Positions 34,793 through 45,324 are shown, counted from the stretch's first letter. The stretch: 64,000 bases of DNA from Hyphomicrobium sp. (GCA_022844105.1 JALHMJ010000007.1:1-64000); one strand, 5' to 3'. Numbers and translations: made by a program. The notes: generated by a model not told the origin, from the sequence alone.

Positions 34793-35934
34793 GGCGTAGC
34801 TCCGTCTACCGCAGTAGGCGCGATTTGCGGACCGCTATCCTCCTCTCGACCGCCGAGCCGCAGGCGGAGGCTGAACCGCTCTTTCTGTCGCTGTTCGTCG
34901 GTTGTGATCGGTGCTGTGATTGAAGCACTTTCGACGAACTGAGACTGCTCAAGCTCGGGCGCCAGTGTGCGGACCGGCCTTCCAAATCCGCCCAGTTCGA
35001 TCGATCCGTCAGCAAACCGAAACTCGTCGACGTATGCGCTATCCGGAATCCGCCGTGTCAGATCCTCAATGAGCACGACCGCGGGTGGCCGATCATTTCT
35101 GAATGTCGCATACGCTGCCGCGACCGCCATCTCCCCGCTCGACTCGCGGCTGCGGGCTTGCGCAATGCGCGTCCTGACCGCTTCTGACTGTTCTTTCAAA
35201 GTGGCGAGGGCCTGCTCATGGCGCAGGGTCGAAATGACCAGAGCGGCCAGCCCCAGTGTTACGCTGATCGCAGCCAGCGATCCAGCCGACGGCAACCACC
35301 GCGATGCGTGGCCCGCCGCTGCCGGCTCCGTCTCGCTCATGAGAGCGGCCGTCAACGGCGCGAGCGGGTCCTCGCGATAGAACTCCAGACCTGCGTACTG
35401 CGCGCCCAATGCCTCGATTTTTGACCTCAAGGCGGCAACTTTGCTGCGTTTGACGACGATTTGTTCCGCCGTCACGGCCGAACCGTCCCGCCGCGCCGGC
35501 GTGACGAGAAGAGCCGTCTGCACGTCGCCCGATCGAAACGGTGTTGCGCGTTCCAGATCGAGCTCGGCAATGCGCGCGATGTCCTTCGCCGCCGCTTTGG
35601 GAACTGTGATCGACCTGACGAGGCAATCGCTGAGGGCCAATCGCAACCTGACCCTGACAGGCCCGCGCGCCCGCCGCAGGCTGATCTGATCCAGGATCGC
35701 CGCTTCGATGCCGCTGCCGTCTCCGGTCGCCGGAACCGCCAGAGCCGGGATCATTCCAAAGAAGCGACCGCTATGAACAAGAACGGTGACGTCGGCGGTG
35801 CGGCCGGACCCGCCTGCCGAGAGCCTGGCCGGCAGAAAGCTGGCCAATTCGCCCGTCCACCAAGTAAAACCGCGGGCCAAGGCATCCCCTAGATCGGCCA
35901 TCAACGAACGCATCACGAACCTGCCTGGGATCAC
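34789..35934 (-). CDS. gspL: Type II secretion protein GspL (PilN-like)
   Basis: The 381-residue product has an actin-like/PilM-type cytoplasmic part (LALSDCLVRSITVPKAAAKD, IARIAELDLERATPFRSGDV), a transmembrane segment near residue 225 (LAAISVTLGLAALVIST) and a periplasmic PilN-like domain (VVLIEDLTRRIPDSAYVDEF). GspL anchors the ATPase GspE to the membrane. Its first 45 residues have no close relation that I recognise. It is the first gene of the L-M-C block, divergent from gspE by about 100-180 bp; an alternative start lies at 35913. Confidence 0.8.
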   Translation of the reverse strand: MIPGRFVMRSLMADLGDALARGFTWWTGELASFLPARLSAGGSGRTADVTVLVHSGRFFGMIPALAVPATGDGSGIEAAILDQISLRRARGPVRVRLRLALSDCLVRSITVPKAAAKDIARIAELDLERATPFRSGDVQTALLVTPARRDGSAVTAEQIVVKRSKVAALRSKIEALGAQYAGLEFYREDPLAPLTAALMSETEPAAAGHASRWLPSAGSLAAISVTLGLAALVISTLRHEQALATLKEQSEAVRTRIAQARSRESSGEMAVAAAYATFRNDRPPAVVLIEDLTRRIPDSAYVDEFRFADGSIELGGFGRPVRTLAPELEQSQFVESASITAPITTDEQRQKERFSLRLRLGGREEDSGPQIAPTAVDGATP

Positions 35935-36110
35935 TTCGTGCCAACGCCTGACCGCATCCCGTTACGCCCCGCTAGCAGTCTCCGGTTGCGGGCTGGCACC
36001 TATGAAATCTTCACGTTTAACGTAATCGAACGGCCTTGCGAACGCACGCAAGAAAGCGCGCTATGGTAAGGTCGCAGCGTCGTACTGGCGAGGCACAGGA
36101 TCAAAGCTCC

Positions 36111-37877
36111 ATGCCGCCCGAAAGTAACCATTCCTTCCGCCCACTGCCCGATCCCCGCAGTGAGGAATTTACATCCGCGCTGCGCCAGCGCCTCGTCGCG
36201 GGTGGTCAACTGGAAGAACTGGCCGCGCGCCGAGCCGAGCGCGCCTGCCAGCAGTCCAGCGAGCGTTTCGACGTTGTACTGGCCCGGCTCGGCCTCGTCG
36301 CCGACGGCGCCCTGTGCACAGCCTTGTCCGATCTTCTCCAGTTGCCGCTGGTGCCGGCCGAGAGCTGGCCCACTCGCTCCTATTTCGAAGACGTCGTTCC
36401 GGAGGCTTTCCTTACCGCCAACCGCATGGTGATCCTCAATGACGAAGGCGAAACAGTTCGCACTGCCGTCGCAGATCCATTCAACACCACCGCCTTGACT
36501 GCGCTGGCTTTCCAAATCGAACGGCCGGTCCGAGTTTTCCTCGCTCCACCTGCTGCCATCGAACGCTGCCTTGAAAACTTGCATGGGCGCGCCACTTCGG
36601 CCGTCGCGACGGATCAAGCCGCGCCGCCTGACAGCGCCGACGACGCCGGCGCCGACGATGTTCGCCGCCTGGAGGATCTGGCCAGCGAAGCCCCCGTCAT
36701 TCGCCTCGTGCACGACCTCATTCAACGCGCCGTTGAGAGCCGCGCATCGGACATCCATGTCGAGCCCCGCGACGACAGCGTTTGCATCCGCTACCGTATC
36801 GACGGCGCATTGCAAACAGCCGAAACGCTTCCGGTTTCTGTCCGAGCCGCCCTGTCGTCTCGCATCAAGATCATGGCCCGCCTCAACATCGCCGAACGCC
36901 GCCTGCCCCAGGATGGACGCATCCGGTTCACCGCGCGCGGCCGCGAAATCGATTTGCGGGTCTCGACCATGCCGACCATATCGGGCGAAAGCATCGTCCT
37001 GCGCATCCTGGACCGCGAAAGCATCCCGCTGGAATTCTCAGAGCTCGGAATCACCGGGCCCGAACGCACCGGCTTCGAACAGCTCCTCGCAGAGCCGAAC
37101 GGCATTATTCTCGTCACCGGCCCCACAGGCAGCGGCAAATCGACGACACTTTACACCGCCCTAAAAACGCTCAATCACACCGACCGCAAGCTCTTTACCG
37201 TCGAGGACCCGATTGAATATCGGCTGACGGGCGTCAATCAGATTGCGGTCAACCCGAAGATCGGATTGTCATTTGCTTCTGCGTTGCGTTCCATCCTGCG
37301 TCAGGACCCGGACATCATCATGGTCGGCGAAATTCGCGACCTTGAGACCGCCGAAATCGCGATCCGCGCTTCACTGACCGGCCACCTCGTCCTATCGACC
37401 GTCCACACCAACAGCGCCGCGGCAACGATTGCACGCCTGCTCGATATGGGCGTCGAGGATTTTCTGTTGGGATCGAGCTTGAAGGGCGTGCTGGCCCAAC
37501 GCCTCGTGCGCACGCTGTGCAACGCCTGCGCGACGAAGGCCGAGGTATCGGACATTGAAGCCACGCGCCTTCGCCGCCTCGCCGGCCATTCGCGCGAACC
37601 CGGTCCGATTGACGTGCGTGAACCCTGTGGCTGCACGGCCTGCCGTGGCACCGGTTATCGCGGGCGCACAGCCATCTACGAGTTGTTGACCATCACTCCG
37701 GCCTTGCGCGACACGATCGCCGCCGGCGCTCAGGAAAGTGCAATCGAGGCCGCAGCCGTTACCAGCGGAATGACAACGTTGATGCAAAATGGCATGGCGA
37801 AGGTCTTGAACGGCGAAACGACGACACACGAAGTGTTGCGCGTAACGAGGGCCGCGGATGCCACGCTATCGCTATAA
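36111..37877 (+). CDS. gspE: Type II secretion ATPase GspE
   Basis: A 588-residue secretion ATPase. An N1E-like domain ([20 protein letters not shown]) is followed by the PAS-like domain ([30 protein letters not shown]) and the motor with Walker [10 protein letters not shown], the Asp box (TVEDPIEY) and Walker [13 protein letters not shown]. The zinc-binding insert near the end has CNAC and CTAC pairs. The start is unclear: the frame is open from a TTG at 36036, with ATGs at 36063 and 36111; the last gives the most typical N-terminus but only a distant AGGA. It overlaps gspF by 20 bases. Confidence 0.92.
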   Translation: MPPESNHSFRPLPDPRSEEFTSALRQRLVAGGQLEELAARRAERACQQSSERFDVVLARLGLVADGALCTALSDLLQLPLVPAESWPTRSYFEDVVPEAFLTANRMVILNDEGETVRTAVADPFNTTALTALAFQIERPVRVFLAPPAAIERCLENLHGRATSAVATDQAAPPDSADDAGADDVRRLEDLASEAPVIRLVHDLIQRAVESRASDIHVEPRDDSVCIRYRIDGALQTAETLPVSVRAALSSRIKIMARLNIAERRLPQDGRIRFTARGREIDLRVSTMPTISGESIVLRILDRESIPLEFSELGITGPERTGFEQLLAEPNGIILVTGPTGSGKSTTLYTALKTLNHTDRKLFTVEDPIEYRLTGVNQIAVNPKIGLSFASALRSILRQDPDIIMVGEIRDLETAEIAIRASLTGHLVLSTVHTNSAAATIARLLDMGVEDFLLGSSLKGVLAQRLVRTLCNACATKAEVSDIEATRLRRLAGHSREPGPIDVREPCGCTACRGTGYRGRTAIYELLTITPALRDTIAAGAQESAIEAAAVTSGMTTLMQNGMAKVLNGETTTHEVLRVTRAADATLSL

Positions 37878-39084
37878 ATCCTACGACGGTACAGGCGCCG
37901 TGACGACAGGCGAATTGCAGGTCGAGAACCGGCAGGCGGCACTGCAGGCGCTCGCCCGCAAGCTGGAAGTTCCCATTTCCCTCGAAGAAGCCTCCACCGC
38001 ACCTGAGCTCCCCTGGTGGCAGCGCGAAATCGGTTTTTCCCGCGCTCTGGGAACACGCGCTTTATCGGATTTTCTGCGCGAACTATCGGGTCTCGTCGGC
38101 GCCAACCTACCGGTGGACGAAGCGCTGCGGATCATCGCCATGCAGCCCGCAATCAAACCGGCTTTACGCGCGACTGTTCTTTCAATACTCGAGCGCGTCA
38201 CGTCGGGCTCATCGTTATCGGCCGCCATGGCTGCAAGTGAAGGGACGTTTCCGCCGTTTATCGTCCGCTTAATCGGCGCCGGCGAGGTCTCCGGCAGTCT
38301 GGAGCAAGTGCTGGCGGATCTTTCGCAATATCTTGAACAAGCCAGCGAACGGGCATCCAAGATGAGCGCGCAGCTGCTCTATCCTGCCGTCCTCGTTCTG
38401 GCCGCCGTCATCGCCGTCGGCGTCATCACCACGGTCCTGGTGCCAGCCGTGAAGCCTCTATTCGACGATGCCGGTACGCCGCCGCCAGCCATCATCGCCG
38501 CTCTGGGATGGGTTGCCGAAACGCTCTCGCAATATGGCGCTCCCCTTGCGATCTCAGGCGGTCTGCTGGCCCTCGGATTGATACTGGCCTGGCAAAGACC
38601 CGCGGGCCGGCTGGCCGTCGACCGAACCATTCTCGATCTGCCGTTCGCCGGCCCTTTGGTCCTGCACACCCAAACCGCCCGCCTTTCGCGCACGTTGTCG
38701 GCTCTGATCCGAAACGGCGTGCCACTCACTGAAGCGTTGCGTATTTCTTCCGGCGTGCTGAGCAACCGCGCACTCTCCGGTCTGGTCGACGATGTCTTAC
38801 GCGGCGTCGAGGAAGGCCGCTCACTGTCGGCTGAGTTGCAGCGCGCTGCCGCCTTCCCGGAACTCTTAGCCCGACTGGCGCGCGTCGGCGAGGAAACCGG
38901 ACAGCTTGAAATCATGTTGCTCAAAGTGGCGCAGGCCTACGAGCGAACCGTTGAAAATCGCCTGCAACGTTTCATGACCTTGTTGACGCCTGTCCTCACC
39001 GTCCTGATCGGCGGTTTTGTCGGGTTCCTCGTCATCTCCGTCATGAACGCGATTTTGTCGGCCAACGCGCTGGTGCTGCAATGA
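37858..39084 (+). CDS. gspF: Type II secretion inner-membrane platform protein GspF
   Basis: A 408-residue protein with two GspF/PilC domains. Each helical bundle has the signature pattern FLRELSGLVGANLPVDEALR and RTLSALIRNGVPLTEALRIS. Three transmembrane segments are seen (VLVLAAVIAVGVITTVLVPA, LAISGGLLALGLILAW, and the last LTVLIGGFVGFLVISVMNAI). It overlaps gspE by 20 bases and gspH by four. Confidence 0.93.
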   Translation: MPRYRYKSYDGTGAVTTGELQVENRQAALQALARKLEVPISLEEASTAPELPWWQREIGFSRALGTRALSDFLRELSGLVGANLPVDEALRIIAMQPAIKPALRATVLSILERVTSGSSLSAAMAASEGTFPPFIVRLIGAGEVSGSLEQVLADLSQYLEQASERASKMSAQLLYPAVLVLAAVIAVGVITTVLVPAVKPLFDDAGTPPPAIIAALGWVAETLSQYGAPLAISGGLLALGLILAWQRPAGRLAVDRTILDLPFAGPLVLHTQTARLSRTLSALIRNGVPLTEALRISSGVLSNRALSGLVDDVLRGVEEGRSLSAELQRAAAFPELLARLARVGEETGQLEIMLLKVAQAYERTVENRLQRFMTLLTPVLTVLIGGFVGFLVISVMNAILSANALVLQ

Positions 39085-39515
39085 AACAGAACCAACCGCA
39101 GCCCGATCTGGGCTACACGCTTATCGAACTCGTCGCTGTCTTCTGTATATTTGCTCTCACGTTGTGGATCGCCATGCCAGCCCTGACGGGATCGGCAAAA
39201 TCGCGAACGCTCGAAGACGCCACATCGGCGATGGTGTCCGTCCTCGACCAGACCCGTATCCGCGCGATGAAAACAGGAAAACCCGCCAGCTTTTCCGTCG
39301 ATCCGGAGGCGCGCAGCTATCGCACCGACGAAGGGACGGCCGTCGCCTTGCCGCGCGGGGTCGCGCTCGAAGCCCATAACGGAACGCGTCTTGTCGTGTT
39401 TCATCCCGACGGGACAGCGAACGACGCTCAGTTTCTGTTGCGCACGAGCCGGTCCGGCGCGCGTGTCGGGATAGACTGGCTGACTGGACGCGCCACCGTC
39501 GCTTTCGACCGGTGA
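39081..39515 (+). CDS. gspH: Type II secretion minor pseudopilin GspH
   Basis: A 144-residue prepilin with the site LGYTLIELVAVFCIFALTLW (cut after Gly11, Glu at +5, with Tyr replacing the usual Phe at +1). The C-terminal GspH beta domain follows (GKPASFSVDPEARSYR, RLVVFHPDGTAN). It overlaps gspF and gspI by four bases each. Confidence 0.85.
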   Translation: MKQNQPQPDLGYTLIELVAVFCIFALTLWIAMPALTGSAKSRTLEDATSAMVSVLDQTRIRAMKTGKPASFSVDPEARSYRTDEGTAVALPRGVALEAHNGTRLVVFHPDGTANDAQFLLRTSRSGARVGIDWLTGRATVAFDR

Positions 39516-39931
39516 GCGCCATGGCGGCTCCGCGCGACGCTGGTTTCACATTGATCGAGGCCTTGACGGCCCTTGCGCTTTTGGCCATGGCAGCTGGCGT
39601 ATTCTATCGCGGCATTGAACTCGGCGCCCGCGGCGCGCGCGTGGCCGAACGCGAATCCGCTGCCCTCGCCTTGGCTCAAAACCGCCTTGCCGAGGCCGCC
39701 GCACTCGGCCCCGGAAGCACAGACGCCGAATCCGGTGAAACGGAAACCGGCTTGGCCTGGACGACATCCTTTACCGAACACGAAACACCAGGATCGGCCA
39801 TCACCGGCGAGCCGCTCCGCCTCATGCGCATCGACGTTCGAGTAGCCTGGCGCGACATCCCCGGCCGGCCGACACGCGACGTCACCCTTTCGACGTTCAT
39901 TCCGAATAGGCGATCCGATGCGCTTCAATGA
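39512..39931 (+). CDS. gspI: Type II secretion minor pseudopilin GspI
   Basis: A 139-residue prepilin with DAGFTLIEALTALALLAMAA and the GspI body (ALALAQNRLAEAAALGPGST, RIDVRVAW). The GTG at 39512 overlaps the gspH stop; an ATG at 39521 is an alternative. GspI, J and K form the pseudopilus tip and all three are present here. Confidence 0.85.
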   Translation: MSAMAAPRDAGFTLIEALTALALLAMAAGVFYRGIELGARGARVAERESAALALAQNRLAEAAALGPGSTDAESGETETGLAWTTSFTEHETPGSAITGEPLRLMRIDVRVAWRDIPGRPTRDVTLSTFIPNRRSDALQ

Positions 39932-40529
39932 TCAGGATCGCAACGGCGGCTTTACGCTGATCGAAGCGCTGGTCGTGCTCACCATCAGCGCGCTGGCGAT
40001 GGCGCTCGTTCCAGCAGCCATGAGTCTCGGCCAGCGCGCGCTGTTGGCAACGGCCGCGCTTGAAAAGACCACCGCCGACAGACGCGCCATGACCGTCGTT
40101 GCCGATCGCATTTCTGCCGCACAGTCGATCTTCGCCGCCGGTGCGGATGGCCTTGCCGCGCTCGCGTTCGAGGGCCGGCCGGATCGCATCGGCTTCGTTT
40201 CGGAGTTCGCAGCCGGACCATTCGGTGGCGGGTTGAACTGGATCGTACTGCATGTCGACGCGGAGCAATCCTCCCTCGTCCTCGATGTCACGCCCTATCC
40301 GGTTCGCAATGGACCAGCGATACCCACATCCCGCTCTCTCCTGCTGCCCGCGACCGATTTGGCGGTACGCTATTACGGTATTGACCCGCGGACCGGCACG
40401 GCGGCTTGGCAACCCGAGTGGAACCGCAACGCCACTGGCCTGCCCAAGCTGATAGAAATCAGCGTCACTCGCAAAGGGTCAGCACAAGCACCACAGCCCG
40501 CCACCATCGCGCTGCACCTCGCACCCTGA
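39918..40529 (+). CDS. gspJ: Type II secretion minor pseudopilin GspJ
   Basis: A 203-residue prepilin with NGGFTLIEALVVLTISALAM and a large C-terminal domain (RAMTVVADRISAAQSIFAAG, RSLLLPATDLAVRYYGID). The short leader of about 11 residues is typical. It overlaps gspI by 14 bases and ends 7 bp from the convergent RND adaptor, closing the secretion locus. Confidence 0.85.
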   Translation: MRFNDQDRNGGFTLIEALVVLTISALAMALVPAAMSLGQRALLATAALEKTTADRRAMTVVADRISAAQSIFAAGADGLAALAFEGRPDRIGFVSEFAAGPFGGGLNWIVLHVDAEQSSLVLDVTPYPVRNGPAIPTSRSLLLPATDLAVRYYGIDPRTGTAAWQPEWNRNATGLPKLIEISVTRKGSAQAPQPATIALHLAP

Positions 40530-40536
40530 ACCCGCA

Positions 40537-41715
40537 TCAACTGACTGGCTTGGCGGGCTTGATAACGTCAACTTTATCGCCGGCCTTCAGCAGAGCATTC
40601 GGCGACAAGATCACGCGGTCGGACAGCTGAAGCCCGGAGCAGATCTCGGCTTCGCTGCCCAGATCCCGTCCAATCCGCACTGCGCGGAACTCAATCGTGT
40701 CATCCGCTCGTGCAACCGCCGCGAACTGCTGACCTTGGCGCACCACGAGCGCATTTCCCGGCACGAGAACGCATCGCGCATTGCGTTCGATGTCGAGCAA
40801 GACCTGCCCCGTCAGACCGGCCGGCAACAAGAGGTTCGCATTGTCCATGACAAGTTCAGCCCGCATCGTGCCAGAGGTCTGATTGATGGCCTGCGAAATG
40901 CGCATGACCTTGGCGTCGAAAGTGGTGTCCGGCAGCTCCGCAAATGTCATCTTGGCCGGCGTTCCGGGTTGCACCTTTAGCGCAAAGGATTGCGGCACGT
41001 CGATCTCGACCCTGAGCTGTTCCAGACGAGCGATGTTATAGAAATAGCTTCCAGCCGTGCCCAAATCGCCATTGACCCGATCCCCCCGCTCGACCTGCCG
41101 CTCGATGATCACACCGTCGAACGGTGCCCGTATCGTTTGGAACCCCTGCACGTCTTCCAGACGCCTCACGTCCGCCTGCGCCGCCGCCAAATCGGCTTTG
41201 GCAATCGCCACGTTCGCCTGGCGGTCGTCGCGGGCTTGCTCGGGAAGAAACCTCTTCGGCACCAGCTCCTCGGCCCGATCGAGTGTCAGCTCCGCGAGCG
41301 TCAGCCGCGCCCTGACCTGTTCGACAGCGGCGCGCGCTCGATCGAGTTGCTGGCGAATTTCCGGCGCATCGATGACGACGAGAACATCGCCCTCCCGGAC
41401 GCGGTCACCGATTTCTCCGTGCCTCTCGATAACGACCCCGGTGGCGCGTCCCGAGAGCCGCGCCTGCTCAAGGGGCACGGTGCGTCCCGGCAATGTGAGA
41501 CCAAACCGGTCTGCCGCCGCCTTCGGCGCCACGATGCGCACCGACCGCAGCGGCGACGAAGGCTCCGGCGATGAATTTGCCGTCGCCTTCGAACCCGGCA
41601 TCAAAGCGGCGGTGAATGTTGTCGCCTTGGCAACCAAATCAAAATGCCGATCGGCGGCGACCGCCCCGCCGGCGACGGCGAGTGTCAGGATCGATTTAAA
41701 CAATAAATGCGTCAT
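40537..41715 (-). CDS. RND efflux periplasmic adaptor
   Basis: A 392-residue membrane fusion protein with a Sec signal (SILTLAVAGGAVAADRH), lipoyl halves (RATGVVIERHGEIGDRVREG; FDGVIIERQVERGDRVNGD), an Ala/Arg-rich coiled-coil between them and a C-terminal MFP domain. The gene begins 22 bp after the permease gene on the same strand, so the permease comes first in the transcript, the reverse of the order in the pump at 12-16 kb. Confidence 0.9.
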   Translation of the reverse strand: MTHLLFKSILTLAVAGGAVAADRHFDLVAKATTFTAALMPGSKATANSSPEPSSPLRSVRIVAPKAAADRFGLTLPGRTVPLEQARLSGRATGVVIERHGEIGDRVREGDVLVVIDAPEIRQQLDRARAAVEQVRARLTLAELTLDRAEELVPKRFLPEQARDDRQANVAIAKADLAAAQADVRRLEDVQGFQTIRAPFDGVIIERQVERGDRVNGDLGTAGSYFYNIARLEQLRVEIDVPQSFALKVQPGTPAKMTFAELPDTTFDAKVMRISQAINQTSGTMRAELVMDNANLLLPAGLTGQVLLDIERNARCVLVPGNALVVRQGQQFAAVARADDTIEFRAVRIGRDLGSEAEICSGLQLSDRVILSPNALLKAGDKVDVIKPAKPVS

Positions 41716-41737
41716 GTCGCATCAAACCCTGTGAATT

Positions 41738-44700
41738 TCAAACTCGTGCCGCGGCGGGAGCCGGGACGGAAAGTGTGTCAAAGACCGGGGCTGCCGGTCG
41801 CCGCCTCACGAGTAAAGCAAACAGAATGGGGACGAACGTGAGCGTCGCGATCGTGCCGAACACGAGCCCGCCCACCACTGCGCGCCCCAGCGGAGCGTTC
41901 TGCTCACCGCCTTCGCCAAGCCCAAGCGCCAGCGGGATGATACCGACGATCATGGCGATCGCCGTCATCACGACCGGCCGCAAGCGCGTTTCAGCCGCAG
42001 CAATCGCCGCCGTCACCGGCGGATCGCCGGCTAGGAACCGGTCGCGCGCAAAGCTCGTCACAAGAACACTGTTGGCCGATGACACCCCGATGACCATGAT
42101 GAGACCGGTCAACGCCGGAACCGATAACGGCGTGCCTGTCGCCCACAATGCGAACAGCGCACCCGATATCGCCACCGGTTGCGTACCCATGGCAATGAGT
42201 GGCATCAGCCAGGACTGGAAATTTACGACCATGATCAAGTAGACGAGGACGGCCGCCAGTGCGATGCCACCGAACATTTCGCCGTAGGCCTGCGTCATCG
42301 ACTGCGCCTGACCGGCGACCTCGATCCGGTTGCCGGGTTTGAGCCTTGGCTTGACCTCAGCGATCGCCCGCTGGACATCCTTGTACACACCTCCAAGATC
42401 GCGACCCGAGGCATTGGCGAGGATGGTCGTTGTGGGCTGCAGCATGTACCGATCGATGTTGGCCGGCACCTGCCGCATCTGCAGCGATGCGATTGAGCGC
42501 AGTGGCAACGTCGGACCGCCGGCCGCTGGTTGCACCGGCGTGTTCAAAAGTTGATCAGTCGATGAGAGACGTGCCGGCGGCGCCACCACTTGCACACTGT
42601 AGGATGCCGCGTTGACCGGATCTGCCCAGAAGTTCGGCGACACCGTCCCGGACGCACCCAGCGCGGAAAGCAACGCCCCAGCCGCATCCTGCGGTGTTAC
42701 GCCAAGCTGTAGCGCCCGCACCCTGTCGATCTCAAGATTGTAAGCCGGCAGAGCGCGGACCTGTCGCGTCACCACATCAACCGCACCAGGGATCTTCTTG
42801 ACGGCCTCGCCAAGATCGCGGGCAATTTCAGCATTGCCGCCGGCATCGCGGCCAATGAGTCGGATTTCGAAATCGGTTTGCGCACTGCCGGCAAGCGTCT
42901 GCGCCGTTGCATCCGCGGGAATGAAGTAGAACGCGAGCTTTGGAAACTGTGTCCGCAGCAGGTTTCGGATGGCAGCCGAATGTGCGCTCGTACGGCCCAG
43001 GCCAGCCTTCAGCTGGATCAACAATTCGCCGTCGAATGAACCGATGGTGCCGCTCTGCACCCAGGCAAGGTTGATAGGTTCCGGCGCGCCAATGTTTTCT
43101 GTAACAAAAGCGATTTCGTCTTCTGGGATTACGGTGCGAATGGCGCGCTGAACATCGGCGAATACCGCCGCCGTTTCTTCAAGCCGCGACCCCGGTTCCG
43201 CGCGCAGGTAGACCCGGATCATGCCTGCATCCGACTGCGGAAAAAATTCCCGCCCCACATTGAGCGCTGCAAAAGCGCCCAGTGACAACGCCGCCGCCAG
43301 CCCGGCGACGGGCAAGAACTTGAAACGGATAAACGTACGCAGAATGCCGACCAGGAGTCGCTCAACAGCGCCAAGACCACGGCCGACAACCGATGAAATC
43401 CACGGAATCAGACCGCGCTCTGGATGGACCGCATCGTGCTCGCTCAGCATCAGCGACGCCAGCGATGGCACCAGCGTGCGTGACAGGATATAGGACGCCA
43501 GCATCGCAAAAACGACGGCAAGCCCCAGCGGCACAAAGATGAACGCCGCCGTTCCCGTCAGGAGAAACAACGGCGAAAACACGATGCAGATCGCCAGCGT
43601 CGAAACGAACTCGGGAAACGCAACTTCCTGCGCGCTTTTCAAGATGGCATCGTTCAGCCGCATCCCGCTTTCGAGATTACGATTGATGTTTTCAATCTCG
43701 ACCAGGGCATTGTCGACGAGAATGCCGATGGCCAGCATCAGCCCGCCAAGCGTCATCAGGTTGAAAGTCTGTCCCGTCACCGCCAATCCCGCAACGGACG
43801 CTAGAAGCGCCAACGGGATCGACGTCAAAACGATCAGCGATGAACGCCAACTGCCTAGGAAAATCAGAACGACGAGTGCCACCAGCAGCCCGACGACGAT
43901 CCCTTCCTTCAAAACGTTATCGACCGCGTTCTCGACAAAAACCGATTGATCGAAGACCGGTTGGATCGTGATGCCCGGCGGCGCGGATGCGCGCAATTCC
44001 GGCAGCTTGTCCTTGACCTGCCGAACGATATCCACGGTCGATGCGTCGCCGAGCTTCAGAATTGCAACGATGACGGCGTTTTGTCCGTCAAGTCGAGCGA
44101 TATTGGTCTGGATGGCAGCGCCGTCGCGAATCGACGCCACATCGCCAACGCTCACGACGCGGCCTTCAACTGAGCGCAGCGGCAGATCGGCAAATTGCGA
44201 TACGAGTTCCGGACTGGCGTTCGTCGTCACGACAATCTCGCGGCTATCAACGCGCAGAACGCCCGTCGGCAGCGTCAGGTTCTGCGTGTTGATTGCCCGC
44301 GCAACTTCGTTCGGCGAAATACTGTAGACTTGCAGCGCCTCCGGTTTGAGATCGATCATCACTTGCCGCGACGCGCCGCCGTAGGGCAGCGTCAGCCGGA
44401 GCCCGGGGATCGACTGGATTTGCGACCGCAACTGCAGCCGCGCGTAATCGAACAGCGCACTCGAACTGAGCGTATCGGACGCCAGAACGAGTTGCAGCAC
44501 CGGCACGCTCGACGGCACGAACGGCACGATGAGCGGCGGCGACGTCCCTTGCGGCATGCGGCGCAAGATGGTCTGGCTGACGGCCGTGATCTGCGCGAAC
44601 GCGGCCGTAACATCCGTGCCCGGTTGGAAAGTGACCCGGATGATTGCAACTCCGGTCAGGGTCTCTGAGCGGACGTCACGAATATTGTCGACGTTGTTGA

Positions 44701-44914
44701 GGATGGCAATTTCGCCGAACGTGGAGATCTTCGAGGCCATTTCCGGAGCGTTGAGACCGGGGTAAGTCCAGATCAGGTTGATTGCGGGTATTTTTACCGC
44801 CGGCAGGATGTCCGTCGACATGCGCTGCGCCGATAGCGTCCCGGTCAGCAGCAGCAGGATGGCGAGCACCCCGATGCTATGCTTGTGCGCCAGTGCGTAG
44901 CGTACGATCCACAC
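41738..44914 (-). CDS. RND efflux permease
   Basis: A 1058-residue RND pump with the normal 12-helix plan. Transmembrane helix 4 reads LMLAIGILVDNALVEIENIN: the second Asp of the proton-relay pair of AcrB is Asn here, while the first is kept. The Lys of helix 10 in AcrB (N-x-x-L/I-region) is represented by VIGVSSANSVLVTSFAR, which lacks the usual Lys. Either proton coupling differs or this belongs to a subclass that uses a single carboxylate. No outer-membrane channel gene is nearby. Confidence 0.88.
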   Translation of the reverse strand: MWIVRYALAHKHSIGVLAILLLLTGTLSAQRMSTDILPAVKIPAINLIWTYPGLNAPEMASKISTFGEIAILNNVDNIRDVRSETLTGVAIIRVTFQPGTDVTAAFAQITAVSQTILRRMPQGTSPPLIVPFVPSSVPVLQLVLASDTLSSSALFDYARLQLRSQIQSIPGLRLTLPYGGASRQVMIDLKPEALQVYSISPNEVARAINTQNLTLPTGVLRVDSREIVVTTNASPELVSQFADLPLRSVEGRVVSVGDVASIRDGAAIQTNIARLDGQNAVIVAILKLGDASTVDIVRQVKDKLPELRASAPPGITIQPVFDQSVFVENAVDNVLKEGIVVGLLVALVVLIFLGSWRSSLIVLTSIPLALLASVAGLAVTGQTFNLMTLGGLMLAIGILVDNALVEIENINRNLESGMRLNDAILKSAQEVAFPEFVSTLAICIVFSPLFLLTGTAAFIFVPLGLAVVFAMLASYILSRTLVPSLASLMLSEHDAVHPERGLIPWISSVVGRGLGAVERLLVGILRTFIRFKFLPVAGLAAALSLGAFAALNVGREFFPQSDAGMIRVYLRAEPGSRLEETAAVFADVQRAIRTVIPEDEIAFVTENIGAPEPINLAWVQSGTIGSFDGELLIQLKAGLGRTSAHSAAIRNLLRTQFPKLAFYFIPADATAQTLAGSAQTDFEIRLIGRDAGGNAEIARDLGEAVKKIPGAVDVVTRQVRALPAYNLEIDRVRALQLGVTPQDAAGALLSALGASGTVSPNFWADPVNAASYSVQVVAPPARLSSTDQLLNTPVQPAAGGPTLPLRSIASLQMRQVPANIDRYMLQPTTTILANASGRDLGGVYKDVQRAIAEVKPRLKPGNRIEVAGQAQSMTQAYGEMFGGIALAAVLVYLIMVVNFQSWLMPLIAMGTQPVAISGALFALWATGTPLSVPALTGLIMVIGVSSANSVLVTSFARDRFLAGDPPVTAAIAAAETRLRPVVMTAIAMIVGIIPLALGLGEGGEQNAPLGRAVVGGLVFGTIATLTFVPILFALLVRRRPAAPVFDTLSVPAPAAARV

Positions 44915-45324
44915 GGTGTTTATCCTTCTCCGTCACGCTGGGCTCGCCTCACCACGGTAGACCCGAACCCAACACATGGACCGTAGGCCTGTCCCCAGCA
45001 ACGGGACGATTCAGCACCAGGGAACCCTGCGTACGGCTCACCTCACGGAACAGGCGTCCTGCACTCTCTACTGCAATTGAGGCAGCCTCGATCAGTATGG
45101 TGCCGGCGGGCAGCGCAGCTATGCGTCCCCGTCATGCCAAGCTCGTATTCTAACCACACGCCTCCGGGAATCCCACGAATTCAGCTTGTGTCCCGCCCCG
45201 GCGATCCCCGTCATCAATTGACCTGCCGCCGCGGCGCACCTAATTTGCCGCCACTTTCGGGCTTGCCCGACAGCCTCGGTTCCATCCTCGACAGATCGAT
45301 CAACGGAGACCCGGCAAACGCCGG
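44915..45324. other. Divergent intergenic region between the RND permease and lysS
   Basis: About 410 bases without a supported gene. It should contain the promoters of the pump operon and lysS. I looked for a tRNA, T-box or lysine riboswitch and did not see one; no long inverted repeat stands out. Confidence 0.5.

Noticed and set aside
44915-45324. Possible tRNA or riboswitch upstream of lysS
   Set aside because: I found no cloverleaf, T-box or conserved lysine-riboswitch pairing in the stretch.
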